A DNA stretch of 64,000 nt. Source: Topomyia yanbarensis (Eukaryota > Arthropoda > Insecta > Diptera > Culicidae). The notes under the pieces were generated by a model, which was given only the letters and a program-made list of their open reading frames with translations, did not search any database and was not told where the DNA came from. This document shows positions 42,453-54,035 of this stretch, in pieces. The DNA lies in contig NC_080672.1 in the NCBI RefSeq assembly GCF_030247195.1, positions 386,339,037-386,403,036 of the forward strand, in the 5' to 3' direction. Position 1 is the stretch's first letter; the number at the start of each line of letters is the position of its first letter. Made by a program: the position numbers and the translations under genes.

Positions 42453-45400
42453 ATGTCCAACGAAAAGTTCGACCTGCAAAAAGTGCACCAAAGTTTTCAG
42501 CAGTGCCTAGTCGGAGAGGAGGACGTATCCATTGACGCTTACTTGGAGGCCTTCAAGGAACTGTACAAGTACGTACACGCTCCATTAATGCCAGACCGGC
42601 GTTTGAGTAGGTAATTTAATTCAAGGAAAAATCAATTCCGATTTTTGCAGATTTTTCTCCCTGATGGGGACGATTTTCGGTTTCGTCAGCAGTGATGTCA
42701 AGGAGAAGGTGGAAATTCTGCAGAAACTTCGGCTGCAGAAGGAAAATGCCGAAAAATTCGAGAGCATTCGAAAAATGATGGAGTACGAACGGGATGCCAA
42801 TCTGTTGGAGAAAAAAGATTACGTGTCCGGTTGTCGGACGCTCCTACGGCTTCATCGAGGTTTAGGTGAGGGTGCATTTTCTTTACCATTTGAAGACTAA
42901 TCGCGGACAAAGTTTGAAGCTATGATTTATGGTTGATGCTTGATGCTATTTTCGTTTTATCTTATCCGAGCAAAATGGCGATGGTTTCGTATGATTGCTG
43001 TGACATGGTAACGGCTCGGTAGGGGTTCGAGAAGGCGAGAATTGACAGATTAGGCTAGACAGCAATGGAGTTTTGTGAATGTATGTGTGAAGATGTGATA
43101 GCGGTAGTGGTAAAGTTTTTAAAGCTTTACCACTACTCAAAATCGTTTATATGGGCTTTGACCACTACCTTCTTAATTTCTGAAATTGGTATGAATGGGT
43201 ATTTGTGTATAGCGGCCCTTACACGTTCAATATTTTTGTCAATACTAGAGAGTATTGACAAAAGCATTGTACGTGTAATGGAAGTATTGACGTATTGACG
43301 ATGTGCATTTCAAATGGGATTGACGTATTGAAGCAATATCGTCAATACTGTGTATTGACAAAAATATTGAACGTGTAAGGGCCGCTTATGTGTTGCTTTT
43401 AAATATTTTCTTTTTGGTTAAGGCTCAAGTTATTTTCTTTGAGCATGTGTAAGAATTGACCCCTTGGTAGTATGCGTAGGAAAAATTGTGTACAGCTTTG
43501 CCGCTGATTTATCCTTATAAAGCATTCATTAAACTCTAAAAGAAGAAAATCAGTCGATTTATTGGATTATCAGGATTCAAATTATGCAAAATAGTTGGTG
43601 GAAAAACAATTGGCCGAGCGGGATAATTTGAATCCTGATAATCTAATAAATCGACTGATTTTCTTCTTTTAGAGTTTAATAAAATTTATTAGCATTAAAT
43701 GCTTTATATGGATAAACCGGTAACAAAGTTGAACGCATTTTTTTTCCAATGCATACTATCAAGCGTTCAATTCGTGTAGACGCTCACCGAAAGTTCTTTG
43801 AACCCCGGTTGAAGTTTTCTAGAAAATATTTTGAAATTCTGAATGGTTTCCGCCGGAATTCGCGCATAAATGAAAATCTACTTCGATTCGGAATCGTTTA
43901 TCTGCTTATTTTGTGCCTGATTTAACTGGGTAATAAACTACCTCAGACATTTCATAAAGGATTAATTTTATTGAATGTCCTACCAGTTTGTATTGTCGTT
44001 TATTATAAATTTTATAATAAAATCTCGCTGCGCGCATCTGAAAGTTGTATTAAATATGGCTGCAAGCAATTTTCAGTGCAACCACTAATCAATGAGAATG
44101 AGACAGACTGAGATTTTGCGTACTGTACACGCAACCATAACATAACCTACAGAATAAGTTTTAAATTTAGGTACTTTTGAGCTGTGCGTCGCTTTCGCAT
44201 TTATTAATGTCAAAAACAAAACGAGATTCGACTCAGTCGAGGTCTTCCGTGCAGTAAGGTACTTTTAAGTTGTTTGGGGTATACTCAAAATTAGATAAAT
44301 TAAACTTAAATTTAAGTAAATTAAACTCAAGGTTGAGTTATGATTTTTGTCGTAGTTAAATGGAAACTACCTTCAACACGGTTTACCTAATTTTACCTTC
44401 CTGCACGATACCACGAGATTAGCGGGCCTTACACGTTCAATATTTTTGACAATACTTGAGTGTATTGACAAAAGTATTGTACGTGTAATGGAAAAAAAAA
44501 TATTGACGATGTGGATTTCAAACGGGACTGAAATATTGTAACAATATCGTCAATACTGGTATTGACGAAAATATTGAACGTGTAAGGGCCGCTATTGAGT
44601 CAAAAGCGGCCCTTACACGTTCAATATTTTTGTCAATACTAGAGAGTATTGACAAAAGTATTGTACGTGTAATGGAAGTATTGACGATGTGCATTTCAAA
44701 TGGGATTGACGTATTGAAGCAATATCGTCAATACTGTGTATTGACAAAAATATTGTACGTATAAGGGCCGCTAAAAGTACTCAATTTTAGGTAGTTTTTC
44801 GGTGGCGTGTCGGAGAGAAGCAGTGATGGTCTTCTCTTTCAGGGTTTGTGGGATCTTTTCGAAAGTGCTTATCTGAATTGAGCTTACAAATAAAGACATT
44901 TCGACACAAATAAACACATTATAGAGCTACGGACGAATGACCTTGAAGATTAAAGTTCCAAATAAACAAACAATATAGAGATAGGTCAAAGATCGACGAA
45001 ATTCGAGTCAACTTCCATCTCTCCGAGTAAATAGACAAACAATGTATTTAAGGGCAGAATGTCTTACAGACATTCCGCTTCGTATTAGAATGTAATGCTA
45101 ATGTTTCGCTTTCTCATGATCCTTTTATTTCATTTGAGTGTTTGTCGACGATAGCTTAAACTGCCAGGGTTTAGTTGATACTAGCCAATTACAATTACTA
45201 AACCAACGAACCCCCCCCCCACTAAAAGTTTACCTTTTTCGCACAGATTTCATCTACGTCTTCCTGAAACGACTGGGCGAGCTGAGCGAAGGCGACGCCA
45301 AAACGAACACCATCTGCCAGACGGCGTACAACGAAACGCTGGCCCAGTACCATCCGTGGCTTATCCGAAAAGGTGCCGTTGTGGCGATGTACGCACTGCC

Positions 45401-45545
45401 CACGCGCGATCAGCTGCTGGAAAAGGTATGTCTGGATGCGAGTGTAGCTATTTCGCTGCTACCGGAGATGTTATCCGTCGGCCGGAAGGTATACGATCGG
45501 ACCCAGGAACTGTACACACAGTTCGACATGCATGGGTTACCATAA
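42453..45545 (+). CDS. CPTP: Ceramide-1-phosphate transfer protein (GLTP-fold)
   Basis: Cytosolic lipid-transfer protein of the GLTP superfamily; characterised CPTPs move ceramide-1-phosphate between membranes. Exons 42453-42568, 42651-42865 and 45247-45545 join with phases 2 and 1 at GT-AG introns (GTACGT, GTGAGG donors), giving 209 residues against about 214 in vertebrate CPTP. The phosphate-head-group residues described for CPTP are present in the right spacing: Asp54 and Lys58 (SSDVKEK), Arg101 and Arg105 (SGCRTLLRLHRG), and His146 in YHPWLIRKGAVVAMYALPTR. The ATG has AAAATG context, an in-frame start at MSNEKFDLQKVHQSFQ, and fits family length. The second intron (2.4 kb) contains four MITEs. 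The frame is intact and probably functional. A plain glycolipid-transfer protein is less likely given the Arg pair and the phosphate-pocket pattern. Gene symbol is by family, not locus. Confidence 0.92.
43211..43386. mobile_element. PIF/Harbinger-like MITE, copy 1 (CPTP intron 2)
   Basis: 176 bp, AGCGGCCCTTACACGTTCAA to its complement TTGAACGTGTAAGGGCCGCT. 3-bp duplication TAT (43208-43210, 43387-43389). Internal short palindrome CAATACTAGAGAGTATTG. The 3-bp AT-only target sites seen in three copies suggest the PIF/Harbinger superfamily (inference). Confidence 0.85.
43457..43766. mobile_element. Hairpin MITE in CPTP intron 2
   Basis: Long arms pair around about 43600: CTAAAAGAAGAAAATCAGTC near 43537 with GACTGATTTTCTTCTTTTAG near 43654, and outer CTTGGTAGTATGCG with CGCATACTATCAAG-like ends. 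About 310 bp, non-coding, with imperfect outer stems. Confidence 0.75.
44421..44593. mobile_element. PIF/Harbinger-like MITE, copy 2
   Basis: 173 bp with AGCGGGCCTTACACGTTCAA and TTGAACGTGTAAGGGCCGCT ends. Duplication ATT (44418-44420, 44594-44596). Confidence 0.85.
44605..44772. mobile_element. PIF/Harbinger-like MITE, copy 3
   Basis: 168 bp with AGCGGCCCTTACACGTTCAA and TTGTACGTATAAGGGCCGCT ends. Duplication AAA (44602-44604, 44773-44775). It lies only 11 bases after copy 2, in the same orientation. Confidence 0.85.
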
Positions 45546-46207
45546 AAACGAGAACGGTGACAACAACCCCGGGGTGGGCGGGGGGAAAGGGAAACAACGC
45601 GCCGTTGGACCATTGATCGATTCCAGAGGGTTTAGCTAAGGTTCGGTTTAGGCATATATATATTGTGATAGCGAAAGTATTTTTAGCAGATTTTTATTGT
45701 TTTAGATGAATTGTTTTTTGTTAATTTTATATTTATTTAAGGTAGCGAAAAAATGGATTGGGAATCCTAAAAGTTGAGGCTCAATTGTTATGTTGTTTAA
45801 CGGTTTCTTCTTAGGAGGTCAAATGAGAGTAGCTTAAAGTTATTCGATATTGCTCAATCTGTAATTCTATGGCTCATAATCGTGCACTACGATTTGCAAT
45901 CCTGGTACGTTACGAAATAAGTGCGGAATGTAACATATAGCGAAGTAACGAGATCATAAAACGGCGGCGTTTTTTCCGAAGCGGCATTTTCGATTTTGAA
46001 TTTTCTTTAATGCGATGCAGTCTGCCGACATTCGAGCAACTTATTTAAACTAGTTTATATATTCTCTACAATATTCTTGGTCCTCGAATTTCTTCGGTTG
46101 TTTTCATGTAAAGTCCCAACGAGTGGTTTCCTTTCGATGCAGTTTATGTAACCTTGATCCGCAGATGGTGATGCTTTAAAGGCATAACGGTATTGTACAA
46201 CCCGTAG
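45546..46207. other. 3' flank of CPTP
   Basis: Presumably holds the CPTP 3' UTR; no canonical AATAAA could be assigned with confidence. No gene recognised. Confidence 0.4.
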
Positions 46208-46211
46208 TTAA

Positions 46212-46399
46212 GGTTGCACAGAGAATGCGCAAAATTCGCAAATGAAAAAAGCAGTTTCCCTCCACTCCGTATGTCAGATCTTCATAAAAATCAATCAGCA
46301 GTACTGTAACAACATTCTACATACGCTGATTGATTTTTATGAAGATCCGACATACGGTGTGGAAAAATTTTGCGAATTTTGCGCATTCTCTGTGCAACC
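46212..46399. mobile_element. piggyBac-type MITE
   Basis: 188 bp with about 33-bp inverted ends, GGTTGCACAGAGAATGCGCA and TGCGCATTCTCTGTGCAACC. Flanked by TTAA on both sides (46208-46211, 46400-46403), the duplication used by piggyBac transposases. The inner arms also pair (AATCAATCAGC and GCTGATTGATT), so the whole element is nearly a hairpin. Confidence 0.85.
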
Positions 46400-46403
46400 T
46401 TAA

Positions 46404-47934
46404 GGCGGCAGATGGAACCTTCTCCAGTAGAATTTGAGGACTTCTTGTTGGAGTCTTTCTCTTGGTTGATTTTCTTGCCGCATTCATTTCTCATCGTTTC
46501 AATCATTAATTTTCAATTCGTTTTCCGTTAAGCATGGTCCAAAAAACCGACGTCGAAACAGAATGACGAGTTTGTTCCAGTATTTAGTTGTTGCTTTGAA
46601 CGTTATCATTGGAAGCAATTTAGTCCTAGTGCATTCATTTGATTTCACGGCAGCTGTTCTTCTATCTAGCTTTTTGAAAGCCAACCATAAAAGCTTTTGG
46701 TGCTTTTTATCAGTAGAATCAATACTCGCTGGTCGGTAGAGAACTGTCAAACAAATTGGCTAACTGTAGCTGAAAAACTAATTTCGAGTTCTTTATCTAC
46801 TTGAAAATCGCTTATCAGACATAGCTTGGTACATGATTCCGTTCGTTGAAATGGATGTTGATATTTTGGCCAAGTATTTGTGAGATGCTCCGATGGCTGC
46901 TTACTAGCAGGCAGCTGTGATGTTTGACCATTTTTATTTCATCTGATTTTTACGGCTGTTAAAATTACTAACACATGTGTGTTGGGCTGTCACCAAAGTT
47001 AGCTCATTCACCCCTGATGCAGGGTTGCCATTTGTACAGATTTTTAGAAGCAAATGTAGATCTACAGAATACAGGTTATAAATATTAAATACTCAATACC
47101 GATTCTGTAAAATATCGAAGTCTGACTATTTTGTATTTAAAGAACGTTTGAAATATTCGAATGCAAAGCTATTTTTAAAATTTCTTTGTTTTGTGAATAT
47201 AGATCATAGATTTTTTTATAAAGGCAAAACGGACTTTCAAAATCGCTGCTCCAATTTTTGCTTTTAAGTGATACTAGGTTTGTTCCAGATCCAGGATAAA
47301 CTAGAAGTATTCCGGGGAAAATCCTTGTTGTATTCGTTTCTGCTCGGTTTTCTTCTTGTGATAGCGAACCGGAGTTATAACGAGCAAGATTTATTGTTCC
47401 TAGTTATTTTGGAGCAATTGAAAGCAAAAAGCGAATACTGGAACAAAGCATAGTTTTTTCTCGTAAATTAGTGATCTACATAATTTAAAAAAAACTATTG
47501 ACGTACACACTACACTTGCTCAAAGTTCCAACTCCGACTGACTGACTGACTGAGGTGTTTCTCTTCAGTGGGTACAATATTCCGATGAAATAAATTGTGC
47601 ATTAACTTCCTCCTGTCCTCAAAGTCTCAAAGTTGGCATTTTCAAATAATGTTGCACATATTACATACAATATTCTATTCGGTAGCCTCTGACGGTTGTC
47701 TCGATTTTGTAGGCACTAATCCTTTTTCGGAGTGTCCACGTCGGCGTCAATGGTGAAACGCTCTTTCTCTGCAAGGCAACGTTATCCTTTCTGACGTTGT
47801 TGTCTACTTGGAAGTCCTCTCCGTGTGGCTGCTGATGCGAAGTAGAAGAGTGCGTAAAAAGTTCTGTGATTTTTCATTTCATCACGCACACTTTTTTCAC
47901 TTTACTCACGACTCGGTCCGATGAAATAAGTCGT
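46404..47934. other. Intergenic DNA, nothing recognised
   Basis: Short chance ORFs only. A (CTGA)n run lies near 47535. CCGATGAAATAA.TTGTGCATTAACT-like sequence at 47573 recurs at 47920, just before the LINE-3'-end array starts. Confidence 0.4.
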
Positions 47935-50535
47935 GCATTAACTCATGCCTCAGTTCTCTAGCAATTTGTGTAGTTCTTTCTGTGTCCGTTGTTGATTTCG
48001 ATCAGCATCAGCATTCGGCATGTTTCGAGTGTTTTTCGCGGGAGATAAGTGATTGCTTGTACTGCGGTACAAATTTATAAGGGACATATAGAGGATATCA
48101 CGACTTACGAAGTTGAGAAACGGCTGTAGTCTTCGTTTTCTGATTTTGGTTTTATAAATCAGCCTTTGTCTTTTGTTTCTGGTTTATAAAACACACGCTT
48201 TCTGAACACATTTTTCTATGACCTGCATCGAAAAATTCTTTTAAAATTGCTGTCTTTTTACTGTGCACCGTGTCCGTGGTTGATTTCGATCAGCATCGGC
48301 ATTCGGTTTGTTGCGAGTGTTCTTCGCAGGAGATAAGTGATTGCTCGTACTGTAGTACAAATTTATAAGGGACATATAGAGGATATCACGACTTACGAAA
48401 CGACTGCAGTCTTTGTTTTCTGATTTTAGTTTTATAACTCAATCTTCGTCTTTTGTTTCTGGTTTTTTAACACATCCGCTTTTCGAACACGGTCTTCTGT
48501 GATCCGAATCTGAAATTCGTTTCAAATTGTTGTATTTTTACTGTGTACCGTATCCGTTGTTGATTCAAATCAGCATCGACCTGTTTCGAGTGTTCTTCGC
48601 AGGAGATAAGTGATTGCTCGTAGTGTAGTACAAAGTTATTTTGGATTTTGGAAATCATCACTTATATAACATTTTGAATGTGTCATCCTTGGTGGCTTGA
48701 CATAATCTGATTTATTCATTTTTAAAATCTTAAGAGCTTTTGAAAATTTCGAGTATCAGCGGTACTTGCTTTCATTAGCAATTCTCATCTGCTTTGCAGT
48801 GGAATTTTCCGCGCTCCTCCTGAATGACTTGCAACAGAATCTTTTTTTGGGTACAGCGTCGTTTCATTCTAAAAATTGTTTGTTTTTTCACAAGCACATC
48901 GCAAGCTACTTACTTGACAATTAGAGATCACCAAGTGAAAATTTCACAGGTCTATAAACAAGAACGACAAGTTTTTTTTTATTAGAACGATCTGGTGAAT
49001 GTTTTGAAATGAATCTGTGAAAGAAAGAACGATCCTTTCTGCTTTCAATCATGAGCAGGCGCTTGTACTGACAGTATGATGCGAGATGCGAGAAACCTGC
49101 TCGCAGCATATCAAATGGAGCCTGTCAGAGTAAAAGCAGGCAGTCGGCGCCGATCCGCTCCGCTTTCACTCTGACATCCTTTGGTTTGCAGTAAGCAGGT
49201 TTCTCGCATCTCGCACTCTAATGTCTGTTCCAGCCCCAGCTCAGCTTCTCGCCGCCACTCTGTAAGCACCCTAACTCTACACAAGAAGGAGGGTTACCGG
49301 TCGGGTTTCACAGTAGGAGCATGAAATTGATCGTTTCGTGCAATGATTTTTTCCATGCCTGAGTGTTGACTCCAGCAGCTTGTTTTATGCGCTGGGCCTT
49401 TTTCATTACACCTCCAGCCGATGACGATGATGATTGCTACGACGATGAATGCCCCGTCAATAGAATATGATGCCACGTTGTGGGAACTTAGCTGATTTTA
49501 TACAGTTACACTGTCACCGAACGGCCACATGCTGCTGCGTGGATGATACTTTGTAGGATTAATTGCTATCCGGCGGTGCGCATACATTTTATCGCAACAC
49601 TGGCGGATGTTTACACTGATCGGTTTATGCTGACTCTAGTGGTTTTGTTGACGGTTTACAAAGTTATCGCGGCCGAATCCTATGTTTGTCGATTGAATAT
49701 GCAGTTCCTCAATTTTGAAAAATTAAGGCACTGCTACTATTGTGTATGAGTGTTCTCCAGCCAGTTTCAAGTGTTCTTCGCAGGAGATAAGTGATTGCTC
49801 GTACTGTGGTACAAAGTTATAAGGGACATATAGAGGATATCACGACTTATGAAGTTACGAAACGGCAGCAGTCTTGTTTTCTGATCTTGGTTTAATAACT
49901 CAGCCTTCGTCTTTTGTGTCTGGTCTATAAAACACCCACTTTATGAACACAGTTTTCCATTACCTGCATCTGAAATTCTTTTAAAATTGTGCTGTAGTCT
50001 TCGTTTTTCTGATTTTGGTTTTATAAATCAGCCTTTGTCTTTTGTTTCTGGTTTATAAAACACACGCTTTCTGAACACAACCTGCATCGAAAAATTCTTT
50101 CAAAATTGCTGTCTTTTTACTGTGTACCGTATCCGTGGTCGATATCGATCAGCATTGGCATTCGGCTTGTTTCAAGTGTTCTTCGCAGGAGATAAGTGAT
50201 TGCTCGTAGTGTAGTACAAAGTTATAAGGGACATATAGGGGATATCACGACTTACGAAGTTACGAAAAGACTTCAGTCTTCATTTTCTGATTTTGCTTTT
50301 ATAACTCAGCCTTTGTCTTTTGTTTTTGGTTTATAAAAACACCCGCTTTCTGAACACAGTCTTCTGTGACCTGCATCTGAAATTCTTATAAATTTGTTTT
50401 ATTTTTACTGTGTACCATGTCTGTTGTTGATTAAGATCGGCATCGGCCTGTTTCAAGTGTTCTTCGCAGGAGATAAGTGATTGCTGGTAGTGTAGTACTA
50501 AGTTATAAAGGACATATAGAGGATATCACGAAAGG
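47935..50535 (-). repeat. Tandem array of LINE 3'-end units, first block
   Basis: Units of about 285-290 bp repeat with the signature TTCTTCGCAGGAGATAAGTG, then ATTGCTCGTA, then AAGGGACATATAGAGGATAT and CACGACTTACGA. Unit signatures lie near 48050, 48337, 48597, 49775, 50182 and 50465. On the minus strand the signature encodes RDILYMSLI, which aligns with RDFSYMSLI at the C-terminus of the LINE ORF at 61951. The units are therefore derived from the last codons and 3' UTR of an I-like LINE on the minus strand. Unrelated DNA, including an inverted repeat at 49077-49222, separates some units. Confidence 0.8.
49077..49222. repeat. Inverted repeat inside the array
   Basis: GATGCGAGATGCGAGAAACC near 49079 pairs with GGTTTCTCGCATCTCGCAC near 49198, and CAGAGTAAAAGC-like sequence pairs with GCTTTCACTCTG. 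Probably a small MITE, with about 145 bp between outer ends. Confidence 0.65.
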
Positions 50536-52570
50536 GCACTAGACACTAGCTTGAACACAAAACACAAAATAACCGAGGAATCGCCAAGCCACACTGCAGA
50601 AGCCTCAGTACTCGCGCATACAATTAAGGGAACGAACCCATTCCCATACTAGTTCGAATCTCAAGGCAACACCTATCACTCATCGTCGCTGTACACGTCG
50701 CATTGGCGAGCACGCTCGAACGAAATAACCGAGCAATAGCGAGGGAGGGGGGGGGGCCAACAAATGCCTACGGGACACTGAAGCACGAGTATCGCAGATA
50801 TTTCAAAGATTACGTTATTACGAGACATTTAATACAGTTAACCTCTCAACCTGCAGCAATGCCAAGGGGATACACATTAGGTTCTTCAAGCAAACAACTT
50901 GAAAACAATTAAACAAGTAACAAACAGATCGCAACTCGTAATACGGTAAGAATACAGACGGCACCTTACTGTAATACAATGAACAAGGAATAATCCTTCA
51001 GAGTTACCTTTTTCAACACAGTTTTATTATAATCACTTTACTTTACTTTAAATGCCCACTTGTTACAATATTCTTCAATTCCGAATTATGAGTACCGTGA
51101 CCACTATATTTGCCCTAACTGACTTATTACGACTGCCCTCTTCCAATCTGACGCAAAAGACTTTTATCATTTCGTCTGTGTAGACTTCTCTCTGAGAGAG
51201 TCTCAGACCTAAACAAAACATTATTTCCTCGCTCGCGAGAGTAAAGTCCCCGGCGAATAAATCAATAGTTCATTATGATTCATACGCGGAAGCCTTTGTT
51301 TTCTACAACGGCGTCGCCGCTGTGGCTAACGACAACAATTTATGTTTAATTAAACAAAACGTTTATCGCGGTTTCGTAAGCATATGGCTTGGAAAGCGCG
51401 ATTGCATCAGAATATCAGCTTAGCTTAAGGCTATAGCTGATGAAGTAACCTACTTCCGCGTTGCATCACGTGGAATTTTCCAGGGTTGATGCTGGCCGAA
51501 AACTATGGGCGCTGCATGCCCCCTTACTTACTGAGCTTGATGTTGCCTCGGAGAGACGCACCATCAAGACGATTGCGCTGGTTATATGAAAAATTTGTGT
51601 CAAAAGTCTTTTGTGTCCTACCTCCTAAGATTGCCATTACAAAATTATGTTTCTTATCACTATTAGCAAAAAAAGGAGAATATTTACAGTTTTCTTGTCA
51701 TAGACTTTTCATTTTTTTTCTTTTAACATTCTAACCTTACGATGGTCCTAGTGTGCACCACTGCTGTCCTTCTCGCGGCTCGTCCAATGCTTATACCGGT
51801 GTTTTCACCAGTGTGCTGCCTGGCTGCTTCCTCTCGGGTCGATAATGGTTTTCGGGACTTTGATCTCGGGGCACCTCCTCTGGTCCTGCACCCTCCTAGT
51901 GGTATACTGTCTTCATGTTTCGTTTATATTCGCACCAGTCAGAAATGACCCGGGCGTGGACGTCACCAAGGCGCGGCGGGTTAGCCAAGCCCACAACTCA
52001 CGCACCAGGGGCCGGAAGCCGGTCCACAAGTGGCGTTGGGCGAACAAAAGCCATAAAAACCCGGCCTCACAATAGACGCGGGGTAACGGGCTCATTGGCG
52101 GTACGAATGGCATATGTCCATACCACATGAGACTGGCTATGAAGGGTGTATCGATACACCTAGCGACAGGTACACACAGCTGACGGCGTGGAATCGAAAA
52201 ATATACCAGACTCATCTGTAAGAAAATTAATCAGTTTCCACACGGAATGGATTCTTCACACAATAAAATTGCCGGTTTAATGAATACTTAATTTAAACCA
52301 CACTTAGAAAAATTCTCTCAAGGCCATAAGAAAATTAATCAGTTACAGTTTGTGTGTGCCCTACAGCGAAACAGTGAAACATCCCACCGCTGTCACCAGA
52401 TGCACTACCGCCTCAGATTCTTGGAATTTGGTCTTTGAAATATGAAAATTGGACTATTTCTGAGTAAAATGGATTGAGTTAGAAATGAATAATCATTTAA
52501 TGTATTTAATTTTAATATATTGAGCCACTTCACTTGCTGGACCCTGTATCTGTACGTCACTACTAAACTG
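50536..52570. repeat. Complex repeat region, first occurrence
   Basis: 51122-51480 recurs at 54221-54595, and in part at 52752-52850 and 54722-55065 (words CAATCTGACGCAAAAGACTT, TTCGTCTGTGTAGACTTC, TCGCGAGAGTAAAG, ATTCATACGCGGAAGCC). One segment of it is open in one frame in a related copy (AEAFIFYNSVAAVANDNNLC at 54838-54920), so it may descend from a transposon ORF; the family is not recognised. The rest (51500-52570) has only short ORFs. Confidence 0.6.
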
Positions 52571-52571
52571 G

Positions 52572-54035
52572 CCACTTGATTCATTACCGATTTTTTGATA
52601 AAATAAAATATATTGATAAAATTAAATATTCTTGACAATTTCGAGCAGTTTTTCGAGCACTATGCATTACCGCCTCTGATTTTTAGAATATTTGTTCTAC
52701 CGACTTACTTACACCTCACGCGGCACCTGCTAGGTGTGCGAGCGCTAATTAACTTATTACGACTGACCTCTTCCAATCTGACGCAAAAGACTTTTATCAT
52801 TTCGTCTGTGTAGACTTCTCTCTGAGAGAGCTAAGCTTAAGGCTATAAGGCTGGTGAAGTAACCTACTTCCGTGTTGCATCACTTCAATTTTCTAGGGAT
52901 GACTCTGGCCAAACTGTGGGCGCTGCACTATTAAGAATTTACACAATGAATTAGCAGTCCGTATGTAATTTTTAACAAAATTTGACTCACCAAAATTCAT
53001 TGTGTAAGTCTTCCTAAACAAAATTTGACTTTGTGGTTTTTGGATCTACGATTTCCGTTTTCATTTATCACACTTATAGTCGCTTCTTCTGTGCGCTATT
53101 TTTGTCTTCATAGTATCCGCTTCGCGCATTTTTAGTCTGTTTGTTTTTTGTTTCTTTTTGTTTTTAATTTTTCACTGCGTATTTAAACTTGATTTATTGC
53201 AGCCTGGCTGAGTTCAACGCGCGTCACTTTAGTAACAATATTGCTAGTAAGACAATGATCACCCACAGTTTAACTTCGTGATCCTGATGGTCTGCCGAGT
53301 GTGACTCCAATCGATTAACTTTATTAACGTGGGGATCACCATTATTGTCCACGTTTTTGGAGTTTGTTTTTTCCCATTATCTCACTCTAGTATTTGTAGT
53401 TTTTGTTTTACGCGAATTATAGTTGTACGCGATTAGACATTTTGGTTGCCCTTTTAATCTTTTTTCGTGCCGTTATGTGTTTAGTTCATAGCACTATTTT
53501 CACCACGCTTAGCTCATAGTTTTTTTTGTCGCTGTATTTTCTAGTTTTTGCACCAAATTTGTTTGTTTTCTTAAACATTTATAAGTTTTACTTTAACTTC
53601 ACTTTGTCACGGTCGCCATGAAAGCATTTTGACTGTCATCATTTCGTTAAGTACGAAGATGTCTCTACTTTGAGGCTTAAAACATTAATGACTTTAATGT
53701 CTGTTCAAAGTTAAAGCTAGACTTTAAAACTAACTTATCGTTTTTAATTTTCATCATCGGCATTCGGCCTGTTTCGACTGTTCTTCGCAGGAGATAAGTA
53801 ATTGCTCGTACTGTGGTACAAAGTTATAAGGGACATATAGAGGATATCACGACTTACGAAGTTGAGAAACGACTGTGGTCTTCGTTTTCTGATTTTGGTT
53901 TTATAACTCAACCTGTCGTTGGGATTTAGAACCGACTTGGTTCTAGCTTAGCAACGACGTGTTACCGAGCTTCGCACTTGCTTCCTTAAATTGTTAGAAA
54001 AAAAGAATTATTTGTTTTTAGAGTTTCTTTCACCT
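52572..54035. repeat. Segmental tandem repeat, unit 1
   Basis: Begins CACTTGATTCATTACCGATT and ends with GAGTTTCTTTCAC-type sequence, where unit 2 begins directly with the same CACTTGATTC. 52950-53999 is nearly identical to 55098-56165. Contains one LINE-3'-end signature (near 53790) and a small inverted repeat GTCGTTG...CAACGAC near 53914-53956. Short ORFs that recur exactly in both units (for example 52613-52813 and 54078-54278) reflect duplication, not selection. Confidence 0.8.
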
